A stretch of DNA of 64,000 nt from PALSA-243 sp963743705 (GCA_963743705.1 CAVUQS010000019.1:682001-746000); one strand, 5' to 3'. Counted from the first letter of the stretch, positions 17,154-26,070 are shown. A program made the numbers and translations. The notes: generated by a model not told the origin, from the sequence alone.

Positions 17154-18478
17154 GCCGTTCTAGCGGCATCGGCCTTGGCGACAATCTGTTTGACCTCGTC
17201 GCGCACCAGCGGATGCACGTCATACCATTCCGTGCCGTTTTTCAGGTACAGGACAACATGTGTGTCCAGGAACCGCGTGAGGCGATTCACGTCGGCCGGT
17301 TCATTGGTTTTCAAAAGCGTCGCTCGTTCCTTCTCGATCTCGAACAGCCAGCGGGCATCAGCGAAAGAGATCGGCAGGAAGTTACTACGAACGCGGACGA
17401 TGGCATGTTCAATCGCTGTATCGGAAAGCGGAAGTTCGTTGGCCCGCAGCAGCGCTTCCCGAAGCAACAGCAGCAGATCCCGAAAGTGGCCTCCGCACAG
17501 TTCGATAAATCTCTCGGTTCGCTCGCTCTCCTTGGGCCCGAAGAACCGCTTCATTCCTTCTGGTGTAAATCGCTTCGTGATTACCGACAGCAGCGCTCGC
17601 TGGCCATGGTCCCATGGCGGCCGGTGTGGATGGTTTTCCCACAAACGGATGCACGGCACGACTAAGATATCAGCGCCCGGCAACACGAATTTGAGCCATG
17701 GCGGGACCGTATACACCACGTGGACGTACGGAATTTCGAGGTTTCTCAGATGGGTCGAGAAGAGAACTTCGACACTGTGAGTTACCTCTTGTTCATTAGA
17801 TAAAGATCCGCGAATCTGCTCTAACGAATCGAAGAGGAAAACCACCTTGGCGTCATTACCGCGACGCTGCCGGATGGCCTTCACGCCGTCTTCGAAGAAT
17901 TGCCTCACTTCATCGCGAAGTTCGCCTATACGGCCGCTCAGATGTTTAGACAGCCGCTCGCGAAAGGATGGCGTGCTTCGGAATTCGAGCTTCAAGTCGA
18001 CGCCAGCGCCGTCAGGGCCGGCTTTGAGTCCTAATTCCTTTACTCCGACTTCCGTCTTCAGTAACCAGTTACGGAGGCGCGCCCAATAACCTTCGTGGGC
18101 TAGGGCGATTTTTTGGTCTTCCAGCGCATCGCTGAAAGCGCCGGCAAGAACGATCAGCAAGTCGGCGATTTCAACGGGAGACGCGGGGTTCAGATAGTCC
18201 AACGCGTCCGCGTAGAGCACGATGGCGCCGGAATCCACCAACCGTTTTCGCAGACGGAAAAGCTCGGTGGTTTTGCCGGAGCCACGAAAGCCCGAAAACA
18301 GGCTCAGGCTCTCGACATCGGCATAACGGATGCGACGCTCCAGTTCGTCGATGGGATCATCGCAACCTTCATGTTCGTAAACCGGTTCGTAGAAGGGATC
18401 GCCGGGCTCCAGCGGACGATCCTGCAACTTTTGATAAGTCGCCTTGAGGAATTTCTCGTCGTCCGCGGTCAGTGGCAC
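17150..18478 (-). CDS. P-loop (STAND/AAA-like) ATPase, partner of TPR protein
   Basis: The 442-residue protein starts at GTG 18478. After 'DPFYEPVYEHEGCDDPIDELERRI' comes a Walker A loop 'LFSGFRGSGKTTELFRLRKRL' (about 59-79), then 'GAIVLYADALDYLNP', and Walker B 'KVVFLFDSLEQIRG' near residue 230. A sensor-like 'YVHVVYTVPPWLKFV' follows, and the C-terminus has winged-helix-like segments ('CGGHFRDLLLLLREALLRA', 'LLKTNEPADVNRLTRFLDTHVVLYLKNGTEWYDVHPLVRDEV'), as in STAND and ORC/AAA-type ATPases. The stop overlaps the TPR gene start. An ATPase plus a separate TPR protein could be a split version of a STAND sensor. No nuclease or other effector is obvious next door. Function is not established. 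Confidence 0.75.
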   Translation of the reverse strand: MPLTADDEKFLKATYQKLQDRPLEPGDPFYEPVYEHEGCDDPIDELERRIRYADVESLSLFSGFRGSGKTTELFRLRKRLVDSGAIVLYADALDYLNPASPVEIADLLIVLAGAFSDALEDQKIALAHEGYWARLRNWLLKTEVGVKELGLKAGPDGAGVDLKLEFRSTPSFRERLSKHLSGRIGELRDEVRQFFEDGVKAIRQRRGNDAKVVFLFDSLEQIRGSLSNEQEVTHSVEVLFSTHLRNLEIPYVHVVYTVPPWLKFVLPGADILVVPCIRLWENHPHRPPWDHGQRALLSVITKRFTPEGMKRFFGPKESERTERFIELCGGHFRDLLLLLREALLRANELPLSDTAIEHAIVRVRSNFLPISFADARWLFEIEKERATLLKTNEPADVNRLTRFLDTHVVLYLKNGTEWYDVHPLVRDEVKQIVAKADAARTA

Positions 18479-18481
18479 AAC

Positions 18482-18793
18482 TCAGAATTACCACATAACC
18501 GCGCACTTCCGGACGGCGGCCATGCCGGCAGTATTGGCATGCTTGCTGTGCCGGTCTAACGGGCCCGTTCTGATAAGCGGTTTAACGCTCCCGTAGGTCC
18601 GCGGGCGGGGGAAAAGGCGAAAACCCCGCTACACCATGCACTGAACTGCCGCGCCGGCCGCCGCCGGCTTAGTCACTCGGTCACCATCCGGGTGGTTTAG
18701 GGCCTTTCGTTCCGCCATCCGGTTCGCGGGGCACAACGGACAAAACCCCCGCTCTGGCAGATCCATTTTGTGCAAACGGCGGGCCACTGTGGC
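18482..18793. other. Gene-free stretch
   Basis: This region lies between the ATPase start and the end of the hypothetical gene at 18794. It is GC-rich with short palindromes such as GCCGGC near 18655-18670. Arg-rich open frames that run into it look like shadows. I see no RNA gene or clear promoter. Confidence 0.5.
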
Positions 18794-19228
18794 CTAAGCC
18801 TCGATAGAAGCCAGGCTTGCCCGGGCGCCGAGCGCAAGGCGGGGTTCCATTTGCAACAAGCGGCCGGGACGCCCGCAATCGCACACGATTTCGGAATCGG
18901 CGCGGGATTTTTCGCGCATATGGAAGCCGTTTTGGGCCTCGCACTCGAAGCCGGCGATGCGCCCGGCGCGGTCCATTAGGACGGCGAAGACGGGAGTCTG
19001 GTAGAGACGCCACAACTCGTCGCGCTCGGCGAGCGTAAATGCGGGACTGGTCGGTGCAAGCAGCACGAAAATTGCCCGTTCGGCGGACGCCGCGCGCGTG
19101 GCGGCGCGTTTCAATTCGGGATAGGAGCCATATAGCGCGGGGGCGTGGCCATCGGCGCAAGTGGCTGGAATTGGACGGATTCCCCGAAAAAACGGGTGCC
19201 GGAACGGAAACCGGAACCGGATTGTCAT
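18794..19228 (-). CDS. Conserved-looking hypothetical protein
   Basis: The 144-residue protein has its ATG at 19228, six bases after the amidohydrolase stop, so it is probably the last gene of that operon. It contains 'ERAIFVLLAPTSPAFTLAERDELWRLYQTPVFAVLMDRAGRIAGFECEAQNGFHM', a plausible alpha/beta segment with a buried 'FAVLMD' strand, and later 'IVCDCGRPGRLLQM' with a CxC pair. I do not recognise the family. The competing Arg-rich frame at 18681-19160 is a shadow. Possible roles could relate to redox or metal binding through the cysteines, but this is a guess. Confidence 0.5.
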   Translation of the reverse strand: MTIRFRFPFRHPFFRGIRPIPATCADGHAPALYGSYPELKRAATRAASAERAIFVLLAPTSPAFTLAERDELWRLYQTPVFAVLMDRAGRIAGFECEAQNGFHMREKSRADSEIVCDCGRPGRLLQMEPRLALGARASLASIEA

Positions 19229-19234
19229 CTGCAG

Positions 19235-20134
19235 TTATAGTGCGGCGGGGCGGAAAAGATTCTCAAGATTTTCGCTGAAAATCGCCCTCGCATCCGGGGC
19301 GCTGAGGCCAAGCGAATGCAACACCTGCACCTGGTGGTCAAAGACGGCACGATTCCAGACTCGCGGGAAGAACGACGAATCCGTACCAAACAGCAGCCGC
19401 CACGGACCCAGGATGGTCAACGCACGGTCCAAGACAGTTTCCAGATTGAGGTCTTCGTAGCGCATCCAGGAATTGCTGCTAGAGGTATCGAGATATACGT
19501 TGGGGCACAAGTCGGCCAGCATCAACGCTTCGCGGAAATAACCAGCGCCGAAGTGCGGCAGGATAAACGCCAGCTTGGGATGCCGCAGCGCCAAGGCGTG
19601 CAGGTCGATCGGGTTCGAAAAGCGCATGTCGAAGGGCGAAGGCAGGCCAAGTTTCTTGCGCATGCCCATCGTCAGCACGCCGCAATGCACGAACACGGCT
19701 CGATTGGGCGCGGAAGCGGCGATTTCAAGCACCGGGGCCACGCGCTCATCGTGCATCGAATAGCGGTGCATCGCCGGGAACAGGCACAAGGCATGCAAAC
19801 CGCCGTCGAACGCCGCTTCGGCGCGCGCGGGCGCATCCGGCGCGGTGGGGTTGAACATTGCGTAAGCGAAAAAGCGCGACGGAAACGCCCCCGCGGCTTG
19901 CAGCACCGAACCTTCGTCGCCGGGGATGCTCGCGATCAGCGCAGCGCGCGAAACGTCACAGCGATCCAACTCCTCCACCAATTGACCGGCCAATTCGCGC
20001 GCGTCTTCGGGCGGAAGCTCGCCTTTCAGCGTCTTGGCGATTTCGTCAGGCGTGCCCAGCGAGGCGAAGAAGCGGCGCGAGAAGAAGTGAACGTGGGCGT
20101 CCGAAACGGGTAGCTCACCCCACGGGGTTTGCAT
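19235..20134 (-). CDS. Amidohydrolase-family (TIM-barrel) protein
   Basis: The 299-residue protein begins 'WGELPVSDAHVHFFSRRFF', carrying the HxH metal site. Other signs are 'AVFVHCGVL' (metal or substrate His), 'KLAFILPHFGAGYFREALMLADLCPNVYLDTSSS' and 'RLLFGTDSSFFPRVWN', with the Asp of the GTD motif; these fit the amidohydrolase_2 / decarboxylase-like branch. The substrate is unknown. Its ATG at 20134 lies within the end of the response-regulator gene (20-base overlap), so it is part of the kinase-regulator operon. Confidence 0.85.
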   Translation of the reverse strand: MQTPWGELPVSDAHVHFFSRRFFASLGTPDEIAKTLKGELPPEDARELAGQLVEELDRCDVSRAALIASIPGDEGSVLQAAGAFPSRFFAYAMFNPTAPDAPARAEAAFDGGLHALCLFPAMHRYSMHDERVAPVLEIAASAPNRAVFVHCGVLTMGMRKKLGLPSPFDMRFSNPIDLHALALRHPKLAFILPHFGAGYFREALMLADLCPNVYLDTSSSNSWMRYEDLNLETVLDRALTILGPWRLLFGTDSSFFPRVWNRAVFDHQVQVLHSLGLSAPDARAIFSENLENLFRPAAL

Positions 20135-20792
20135 CAGATTTGTTCCAGTTGGTGATGCCCGCGGCGAGCGCGAGCTGCGTGAGACCGGCGACGTTGTTGA
20201 CGCCGAGCTTCTTCATCATGGTCTTGCGGTAGCTGCGAACGGTCTGCAGGCCGAGATCGAGCATCACGGCGATGTCCTTGCTGGTCTTGCCTTCGGCGAC
20301 GAGGCGGAGCACCTGCAATTCGCGCGGGGAAAGCGAATCGAGCGGGGTCTTGTCGTGAGTTTCGAGGTCGCCGCGCTGGATGCGCTGCAGCAGACGATCG
20401 GAAACCTGGGAGCTGAGATAGGAGCCGCCGCGAGCGACGGTGCGCAGCGCGTCGAGCAGTTCGCTGGAAGAGGCTTTCTTGAGGACGAAAGCGCGCGCGC
20501 CGCTGCGGATAGCGCTGACAACCGAGTTTTCGTCATCGAACATGGAAAGGATGACGACTTTGACGGCGGGACAGTGGCGCAGCAGCTCGGTGGTGGCCTC
20601 GATGCCGTTCATGCCGGGCAGGCCGATATCCATCAGGACCAAGTCGGGGTTGACCTTCTTGCAAAGCTGCACCGCATCGGCGCCGTTCTCGGCTTCGCCG
20701 ACGACGTGAAAATCGGCGCCGCGTTCGAGTATGGTGCGGATGCCGTCGCGCACCAGTTTGTGATCGTCCACCAGAGCGATGGTGAAGGTCAT
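20115..20792 (-). CDS. NarL/FixJ-family response regulator
   Basis: The 225-residue protein has a receiver domain with 'IALVDDHKLVRDG' (acidic pair), 'PDLVLMDIGLPGMNG' (phospho-acceptor D in LMDIG), 'KVVILSMFDD' (conserved Ser) and 'AFVLKKAS' (Lys). A LuxR-type HTH follows: 'LSPRELQVLRLVAEGKTSKDIAVMLDLGLQTVRSYRKTMMKKLGV'. The start overlaps the kinase stop by four bases (ATGA) and the end overlaps the amidohydrolase start. The target genes are not evident. Confidence 0.93.
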   Translation of the reverse strand: MTFTIALVDDHKLVRDGIRTILERGADFHVVGEAENGADAVQLCKKVNPDLVLMDIGLPGMNGIEATTELLRHCPAVKVVILSMFDDENSVVSAIRSGARAFVLKKASSSELLDALRTVARGGSYLSSQVSDRLLQRIQRGDLETHDKTPLDSLSPRELQVLRLVAEGKTSKDIAVMLDLGLQTVRSYRKTMMKKLGVNNVAGLTQLALAAGITNWNKSDANPVG

Positions 20793-21805
20793 AGCGGCCT
20801 CTTGGCGTCCTCGCGATCGAGCGACGCCCGCACGGCGGTGCCGGCGCAGCGGTCGCTGACGATGGAAAGACTCAAACCCGCCTGCGCGGCGTAGTGTTCC
20901 ATGCTCATAATCCCCAGTCCCCGGCGTCCCAAGGCGACTTCGCCGGGATCGAACCCGTGGCCATTATCGCGCACCTCGAGGGCCGGGCCACTGCGCGACG
21001 CTTTGACGGCGATTTCGATGGAGGAGCAGCCGGAATGCGCGATGGCGTTTTCGAGCGCCTCCTGCGCGATCTGATAGAAGGCCGGGGCGACGTTGGGATC
21101 GAGCTTTAAGAAAGGATCGACGTTGAGCCGCATCGATCCGCTGAAGCGGTTGCGGAGGCGCGTCATCAGGCGGTCGAGCGCGGGGCGCAAGCCGGCGCGT
21201 TCCACGGTGGAGGGGTTGAGTTCGTAGCTGTAATCGCGAACATCTTCCATGATGGTCTCGAGCGCCTTTTGAACTTCGGTGAGGCGCACGCAGACTTCGG
21301 GGGCCACAGCTTCGAGATCCATACGCGCCAGGTCGAGCTGCATGCCGAGGGCGGTGAGATTCTGGCCGACGTTATCATGCAGGAATTTCGAGGCCATTTT
21401 GCGCTCGAACTCCTGGGCCTTCAGGGCGCTCAAGACGGTCTGGCGCAAATCCTGCTCGGCTTTGTTCCAATCGCTGATTTCGCGCGCGATGGCGCCGGCG
21501 TAGCGGGGTTCGCCTTGGACGCGTACGGGGAAAATGGAGACGTTCCAGACGGTGTCTTCGCTGCGCTCGCGCAAGGAAAACGTCTCGCCGGCGAGAGCGC
21601 GCGAACAGCGGGCAGTCCATGCCTGCGCGAGATCTTTGGGAAGAACCTGAGCGATGGAGTGGCCGGCGAGCGCGTCCACGGGCTTGCCGAAGATGCCGGA
21701 ACAATCGCCATAGATGCGCTCGAACACGCCGGCGGCGCTCACCAGCCAGGAGCAGGAAGGGGCTTGTTGAAGCAGCAACCCCGCGAGATGATCCCCTTCC
21801 GGCAT
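20789..21805 (-). CDS. Soluble PAS-HisKA_3 histidine kinase
   Basis: The 338-residue kinase has no membrane segment. Residues about 10-115 form a PAS sensor ('PSCSWLVSAAGVFERIYGDCSGIFGKPVDALAGHSI', 'RYAGAIAREISDWNKAEQDL'). The HisKA_3 phospho-acceptor is in 'KFLHDNVGQNLTALGMQLDLA' (H about 145), and the ATPase has 'QIAQEALENAIAHSG', 'LEVRDNGHGFDP' and 'GLGIMSMEHYAAQAG'. It would sense a cytosolic signal and phosphorylate the NarL-type regulator with which it overlaps. It lies ten bases after the start side of the transketolase unit, transcribed in the same direction. Confidence 0.92.
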   Translation of the reverse strand: MPEGDHLAGLLLQQAPSCSWLVSAAGVFERIYGDCSGIFGKPVDALAGHSIAQVLPKDLAQAWTARCSRALAGETFSLRERSEDTVWNVSIFPVRVQGEPRYAGAIAREISDWNKAEQDLRQTVLSALKAQEFERKMASKFLHDNVGQNLTALGMQLDLARMDLEAVAPEVCVRLTEVQKALETIMEDVRDYSYELNPSTVERAGLRPALDRLMTRLRNRFSGSMRLNVDPFLKLDPNVAPAFYQIAQEALENAIAHSGCSSIEIAVKASRSGPALEVRDNGHGFDPGEVALGRRGLGIMSMEHYAAQAGLSLSIVSDRCAGTAVRASLDREDAKRPL

Positions 21806-21814
21806 GGTGACCGG

Positions 21815-22777
21815 TTACCGCTTTCTGGCGATGACCTTTTTGACCGCGTCGACGATGTTGTGAGCCATCAGGCCATATTTTTCGAGGATTTCCTGGGCCG
21901 TGCCCGTTTCGGCGTAGGTGTTCTGGATGCCGACGAATTCCATGGCGCAGGGACGCGTTTCGCCCACGACTTGCGCAACGCGCACGCCGAGGCCGCCATC
22001 CACCAGGTGCTCTTCGGCGACTACAATCGCGCCGGTTTCGGCGGCTTTCTGAATGGCATCGCGATCGAGCGGTTTGACGGTGTGCATGTCGATGACGCGG
22101 GCGGAAATGCCCTGCGCTTCGAGCGTATCGGCGGCCAGCAACGCCTGCGCGACGAGCAATCCGTTGGCGATGATGGCGACGTCTTTGCCTTCGGCCACTT
22201 CGATCGATTTGCCGATTTCGAATTTTTGATCGGCGGAATAGATGATGGGGGCCTTCAGGCGGCCGGTGCGGATGAAAACGGGACCGACGTAAGCGGCGGC
22301 TTCGCGAACCAGAGCCTTGGCGGCCGCTTCATCGGCGGGAGAGATCACGACAAAGCCGGCGAGCGAGCAGGCGAGCGAGGTCTCTTCGATGCTCATCTGC
22401 GACGGGCCGTCTTCCCCGATGGAAATGCCGCTGTGGGTGCCGACCACCTTCACGTTGGCGTGCGGATAGGCCACGCAGGCGCGAAGCTGCTCGAAGCCCT
22501 TGTTAATGACAAACACGGAGAAGCTCGCTACAAACGGAATCTTTCCCGCGTAGGCCAATCCCGCGCCGATGGCGCACATGTTGGCTTCGGCGATGCCGCA
22601 GGAAACGAAGCGCTCGGGAAATTCCTTCTGGAAGTAAACCGTCATGGTGGATTTGGCGAGATCGGCATCGCACACGACGATGTCCTTGTTTTCCCGCCCG
22701 AGCTCCACCAGGGCCCGCCCGAAAGCTTCGCGAGTGGCCGCACCCTCTTTGATTTCGAATTTGGTTTTCGCCGGCAT
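21815..22777 (-). CDS. Transketolase, C-terminal subunit
   Basis: The 320-residue half carries the pyrimidine-binding and C-terminal domains: 'ATREAFGRALVELGRENKDIVVCDADLAKST', the conserved glutamate region 'RFVSCGIAEANMCAIGAGLAYAGKIPFVASFSVF', 'THSGISIGEDGPSQMSIEE', 'IRTGR', and 'SARVIDMHTVKPLDRDAI'. It pairs with the N-terminal subunit encoded just upstream; the stop TAA of that gene shares a base with this ATG. Together they move two-carbon units between sugar phosphates with thiamine diphosphate. Split transketolases are common in acidobacteria, archaea and firmicutes. Confidence 0.92.
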   Translation of the reverse strand: MPAKTKFEIKEGAATREAFGRALVELGRENKDIVVCDADLAKSTMTVYFQKEFPERFVSCGIAEANMCAIGAGLAYAGKIPFVASFSVFVINKGFEQLRACVAYPHANVKVVGTHSGISIGEDGPSQMSIEETSLACSLAGFVVISPADEAAAKALVREAAAYVGPVFIRTGRLKAPIIYSADQKFEIGKSIEVAEGKDVAIIANGLLVAQALLAADTLEAQGISARVIDMHTVKPLDRDAIQKAAETGAIVVAEEHLVDGGLGVRVAQVVGETRPCAMEFVGIQNTYAETGTAQEILEKYGLMAHNIVDAVKKVIARKR

Positions 22778-23598
22778 TATTGCAGCTCCTGTAGCGCCAT
22801 TTGAACTTCGGCCGGCGTGGGCGCCGTGCCGTGGAACTTCGGATTATTTTCCATGAACGAAACGCCCTTGCCCTTGATGGTGTGGGCTACGAGACAGGTC
22901 GGCTTGCCCTTGGTGGCAGCGGCTTCCGCGAAGGCGGCGCGCACCGCGGCGGGATCGTGCCCGTTCAACTCGATGGTGTGCCAACCGAACGCGCGCCATT
23001 TTTCGGCGAGCGGAGCGACTTCCATAATGTCCTTAACGAAGCCATCGAGTTGGATCTGGTTGTAATCGACGATGGCGCAGACGTTGTCGAGTTTGTGGAA
23101 CGAGCCGGCCATGGCCGCTTCCCAAACCTGACCTTCCTGAATTTCGCCATCGCCCAACATGCAGTAACTGCGCGACGGGCTGTTATCCAGGCGGGCCGCA
23201 ATGCCCAGTCCGAGCGCGATGGAGAGGCCTTCGCCGAGAGACCCGGTGGACGCCTCGAGCGAGTGAATGAAGCGCATATCGGGGTGGCCCTGATAGACCG
23301 AGCCGAACTTGCGGAGGGTGTTGAGCTTGTCGAGCGGCGTATCGGGATAGCCAACCTCGGCCATCACGGCATAAAGCACGGGCGCGGCGTGACCCTTGGA
23401 AAGAATGAAGCGGTCGCGCTGCGGCCATTTGGGATTCTTGGGATCGATGCGCATGGCGTTGAAGTACAACTCGACGATGAGCTCGACCGCGGAAAGCGAG
23501 CCGCCGGGGTGACCCGACCCAGCCGCGCCGATCATTTCGATGATCTCGCGGCGGACACGCTTGGCGATAACTTGCAGTTCTTCCAGAGATTTCGGCAT
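22777..23598 (-). CDS. Transketolase, N-terminal subunit
   Basis: The 273-residue half, started at ATG 23598 (MPKSLEELQVIAKRVRREII), binds thiamine diphosphate: 'GAAGSGHPGGSLSAVELIVELYF', 'DRFILSKGHAAPVLYAVMAE', and the cofactor motif 'YCMLGDGEIQEGQVWEAAMAGSFHKLDNVCAIVDYNQ'. The later 'KPTCLVAHTIKGKGVSFMENNPKFHG' is typical. A longer frame up to 23754 would overlap the divergent Yip1 gene and lacks a ribosome site. It is coupled to the C-terminal subunit gene. Confidence 0.93.
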   Translation of the reverse strand: MPKSLEELQVIAKRVRREIIEMIGAAGSGHPGGSLSAVELIVELYFNAMRIDPKNPKWPQRDRFILSKGHAAPVLYAVMAEVGYPDTPLDKLNTLRKFGSVYQGHPDMRFIHSLEASTGSLGEGLSIALGLGIAARLDNSPSRSYCMLGDGEIQEGQVWEAAMAGSFHKLDNVCAIVDYNQIQLDGFVKDIMEVAPLAEKWRAFGWHTIELNGHDPAAVRAAFAEAAATKGKPTCLVAHTIKGKGVSFMENNPKFHGTAPTPAEVQMALQELQ

Positions 23599-23638
23599 GG
23601 GAATCTCTTCGATTCTACCAAGCGCCGCGAGGAAGGAG

Positions 23639-23644
23639 TACAAT
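23639..23644 (+). promoter_or_regulatory. -10-like box before the Yip1 gene
   Basis: TACAAT lies nine bases before the ATG at 23654. A GGAG at 23635 is too far from the start for a standard ribosome site. Compare the similar short-distance boxes before 8732, 26071 and 47851. No convincing -35 box is seen. Confidence 0.35.
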
Positions 23645-23653
23645 TCCCGTGAT

Positions 23654-24403
23654 ATGACTCCCGAAACTATTCCAGCCGATGTGCCGCCACCCACCGGAAT
23701 GAGCGAGATTGCGCGTATTTCCGGGGTGTTTTTCGAGCCGAAAAAGGCGTTCACCGATATCGCCGCGCGGCCTCGATGGATTGTGCCGCTGCTATTGGTG
23801 ATTCTCTGCGGATTTGGCGTAAGTATGATTTACAGCCAGAAAGGGCTGATGCGCATCGCGGCCGAGCAACAGATGGCGAAGAATCCACAGATTGCGCAAC
23901 TGCCGCCCGATCAAAGGGAAGCTGCGATCGATCGGGGAATGAAGATCGGGGCGATCATCGCCTACTGCATTCCGATTTTGATCCCGGTGGTATTCCTGAT
24001 CATTAGCTTGGTTTTGTGGGGAATCACCGCCGGCATTCTTTCCGCGCCGGTGCGATTCGGGCAGGTATTTGCGGTTGTCTGTTACGCGCAATTGCCGGGA
24101 GTGTTGAAGGCGATACTTACTGGCGCGGTGGCTTACATGAAGAGCCCTGCCGATTTCAACGTTCAGAATCCGTTGTTGTTTAACCCGGGGGCATTTATGG
24201 ACCCGCAGACGTCGTCAAAGTTCCTATATGCGATCGCGAGTTGGTTCGACCTGTTTACGATCTGGATCATTCTGCTGATCGCGGTGGGACTGAAGGCGGC
24301 GGCGGGCAAGAAGCTCTCGTTCGGCGGCGCGCTCTTCGCGGTGGTTCTGCCGTGGGCGCTCATCGCATTGGTGTCGGCTTCGATAGCGGGCATGATGGGC
24401 TAA
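23654..24403 (+). CDS. Yip1-family membrane protein
   Basis: The 249-residue protein starts MTPETIPADVPPPTGMSEIARISGVFFEPKKAFTDIAARPRW, the usual opening of bacterial YIP1-domain proteins. Five hydrophobic segments follow: 'WIVPLLLVILCGFGVSMIY', 'IGAIIAYCIPILIPVVFLIISLVLWGI', 'VFAVVCYAQLPGVLKAIL', 'LFTIWIILLIAVGLKAA' and 'ALFAVVLPWALIALVSASIAGMMG'. Yip1 proteins in bacteria have no settled function. It is divergent from the transketolase genes. Confidence 0.8.
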   Translation: MTPETIPADVPPPTGMSEIARISGVFFEPKKAFTDIAARPRWIVPLLLVILCGFGVSMIYSQKGLMRIAAEQQMAKNPQIAQLPPDQREAAIDRGMKIGAIIAYCIPILIPVVFLIISLVLWGITAGILSAPVRFGQVFAVVCYAQLPGVLKAILTGAVAYMKSPADFNVQNPLLFNPGAFMDPQTSSKFLYAIASWFDLFTIWIILLIAVGLKAAAGKKLSFGGALFAVVLPWALIALVSASIAGMMG

Positions 24404-24470
24404 TCGGCTGTCAGGCTGGACGCGGCGGGGAAGGTAGCGCGGCTGGCACATGTCCACCCTGGAGCACACC

Positions 24471-25001
24471 ATGAAGACTTTTTCGATTGCTCGCTGCATT
24501 GTTTTGCTGGCGCCGTTATGCGCCTGCACGCATTACCAACCGGCGCCCGTCAACCTGCTTCCGGTACCGCCGAAGGATTCGCGCTGGGAGCAAGATGAGA
24601 CGGAGCGAGTCCATTTGCCGCTCACCGAAGCCGGGCGCACGGACTTGGTGACCGCTCTCAAGTACGGACTCAATCACAACAATGCGGACCGGGATTCCGC
24701 CGTCGAGCTCAACGCGGCGCAAACTTATAAGAACCTTTTGGACCTGCTCAGTCATGACGACACATTGGCCGATCTTTCCCAGCCGGGGTTTAAGACCTTT
24801 TTTCCGGGCGACAGGATCGACCAGGTGATTGACGCACGCGACGACACGGCCCCGAAAAGTCACCCGCCGGTCGCCTTCCGCGGCGCTCTTACGGACGGCA
24901 AGTATTGGTGGATTTTCTACCGCGATGCCAACGATCATTTGAGCGGGGTCATGGTGGTGCGGTTTCAGGCGCTCACTACCCTCGTGGAGAAGAAGAAATA
25001 G
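24471..25001 (+). CDS. Small lipoprotein of unknown function
   Basis: The 176-residue protein starts at ATG 24471 (MKTFSIARCIVLLAPLCAC) with a lipobox-like LCAC, so it is probably acylated. The body is hydrophilic with 'RVHLPLTEAGRTDLVTALKYGLNHNNADRDSAVELNAAQTYKNLLDLLSHDD' and ends with a strand 'GKYWWIFYRDANDHLSGVMVVRFQ'. I do not recognise a family. Its stop is two bases before the metallophosphoesterase start, so the two are one unit and may act together. Confidence 0.6.
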   Translation: MKTFSIARCIVLLAPLCACTHYQPAPVNLLPVPPKDSRWEQDETERVHLPLTEAGRTDLVTALKYGLNHNNADRDSAVELNAAQTYKNLLDLLSHDDTLADLSQPGFKTFFPGDRIDQVIDARDDTAPKSHPPVAFRGALTDGKYWWIFYRDANDHLSGVMVVRFQALTTLVEKKK

Positions 25002-25003
25002 CC

Positions 25004-26029
25004 ATGCACGACCGCCTGCTGCAAACGCTTCTCAATATCGCCAACGTGCGATTGATTGCCGCGTACACCGACGACAATCTCGGCTTCGATGGGAACTCCA
25101 TCGAGATCTTTCTTCCCGACATGCACCTGCTCTCCGATGAGCGCAGCAAACTTTATCAGTACGGCACTAACTATGCCAACTCGCTGCTAGTGGACGCCGC
25201 CGCGGCTCTGCTGCAATTCCGCACGGAGGCCAAGAAGGACGGCCAGCACGTCAATGTCTTTCATATCGGCGACTACCTGGACTTGTGGCGGCAGAGCCTG
25301 CTGCCGGCGCTTGACCCCACCGTGCCTGACCAGATCAGGGACTCGCACCAGAAGCTCGCGAGCCTGCTGGAGGACCCTGGCCTCAACACCGGCTTTCTTC
25401 TGGGCAACCACGATTTCGACCTCTATCAGTTCACGGGCTACAACACCTGGGAGCGGCGGTTCTTCGTTCCCGGCGGCGACCCGCGGATTCTCGTGATGCA
25501 TGGCGATTACTTCGACTGGGTAGAGCGCGCCGTGCCGGAAGAAATCCGGGACATCGCGGTCTACTACTTTGCGCAATCGCATCAGGCCGACGATGCGCTG
25601 GTGGGCAAAATGCGCGACCTGACGTATCGCTGCAACCATCCCGATTACGGTCAATTCATCCAACTGGCGCAGCCGGCCGTGCTGGGTTCGCTCCTGCCGC
25701 ATGACGAAGCTTTTCCGGCGAACTACAACCTGCAGGAACCGGGCGCCGCCCCTGCCGCGGGTCTACAGTTTCTGGAGAGCGCCTGCCAGGAGTGCGTCAC
25801 CGTCAACCGGGACAACGGTTCCAAATTGCGGATGGTGATCATCGGCCATACCCATCACGCGCGCATCGCGACCATGAAGATGCCCGACGGAACGCCCTTC
25901 GCGCTGGTGGATATTGGCGCGTGGATCGAAAGCTGCATCGAAGAGGAAGGCGCCCAGCCGGTTCCAAACGCACAGATCACGGCGCTTTCGGAAAATCAGG
26001 TGCGCATTTACCAACTGGCGCCCAGATAA
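25004..26029 (+). CDS. Calcineurin-like metallophosphoesterase
   Basis: The 341-residue enzyme starts at ATG 25004. Metal-binding motifs occur in order: 'FLPDMHLLSD' (D-x-H), 'VFHIGDYLDLWRQ' (GDxxD), 'GFLLGNHDFDLYQ' (GNHD), 'VMHGDYFDWVE' (GD) and 'VIIGHTHHARIATM' (GHxH). The layout resembles LpxH-like enzymes but the protein is longer. The substrate is unknown. It follows a lipoprotein gene with a two-base gap and precedes groES. Confidence 0.85.
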   Translation: MHDRLLQTLLNIANVRLIAAYTDDNLGFDGNSIEIFLPDMHLLSDERSKLYQYGTNYANSLLVDAAAALLQFRTEAKKDGQHVNVFHIGDYLDLWRQSLLPALDPTVPDQIRDSHQKLASLLEDPGLNTGFLLGNHDFDLYQFTGYNTWERRFFVPGGDPRILVMHGDYFDWVERAVPEEIRDIAVYYFAQSHQADDALVGKMRDLTYRCNHPDYGQFIQLAQPAVLGSLLPHDEAFPANYNLQEPGAAPAAGLQFLESACQECVTVNRDNGSKLRMVIIGHTHHARIATMKMPDGTPFALVDIGAWIESCIEEEGAQPVPNAQITALSENQVRIYQLAPR

Positions 26030-26058
26030 ACAACGCCGGTCCGGCAGCGCCTAGCGGC

Positions 26059-26064
26059 TATAAT
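26059..26064 (+). promoter_or_regulatory. Consensus TATAAT six bases before groES
   Basis: TATAAT is followed by CTGGTT and then the groES ATG at 26071. A -10 box here would place the transcript start on the start codon. There is no Shine-Dalgarno sequence and no CIRCE element. A -35 box is not evident at the expected distance. Confidence 0.45.
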
Positions 26065-26070
26065 CTGGTT

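Noticed and set aside
18681..19160. Arg-rich 159-residue frame
   Set aside because: Overlaps the better hypothetical gene at 18794-19228 and has composition typical of a shadow.
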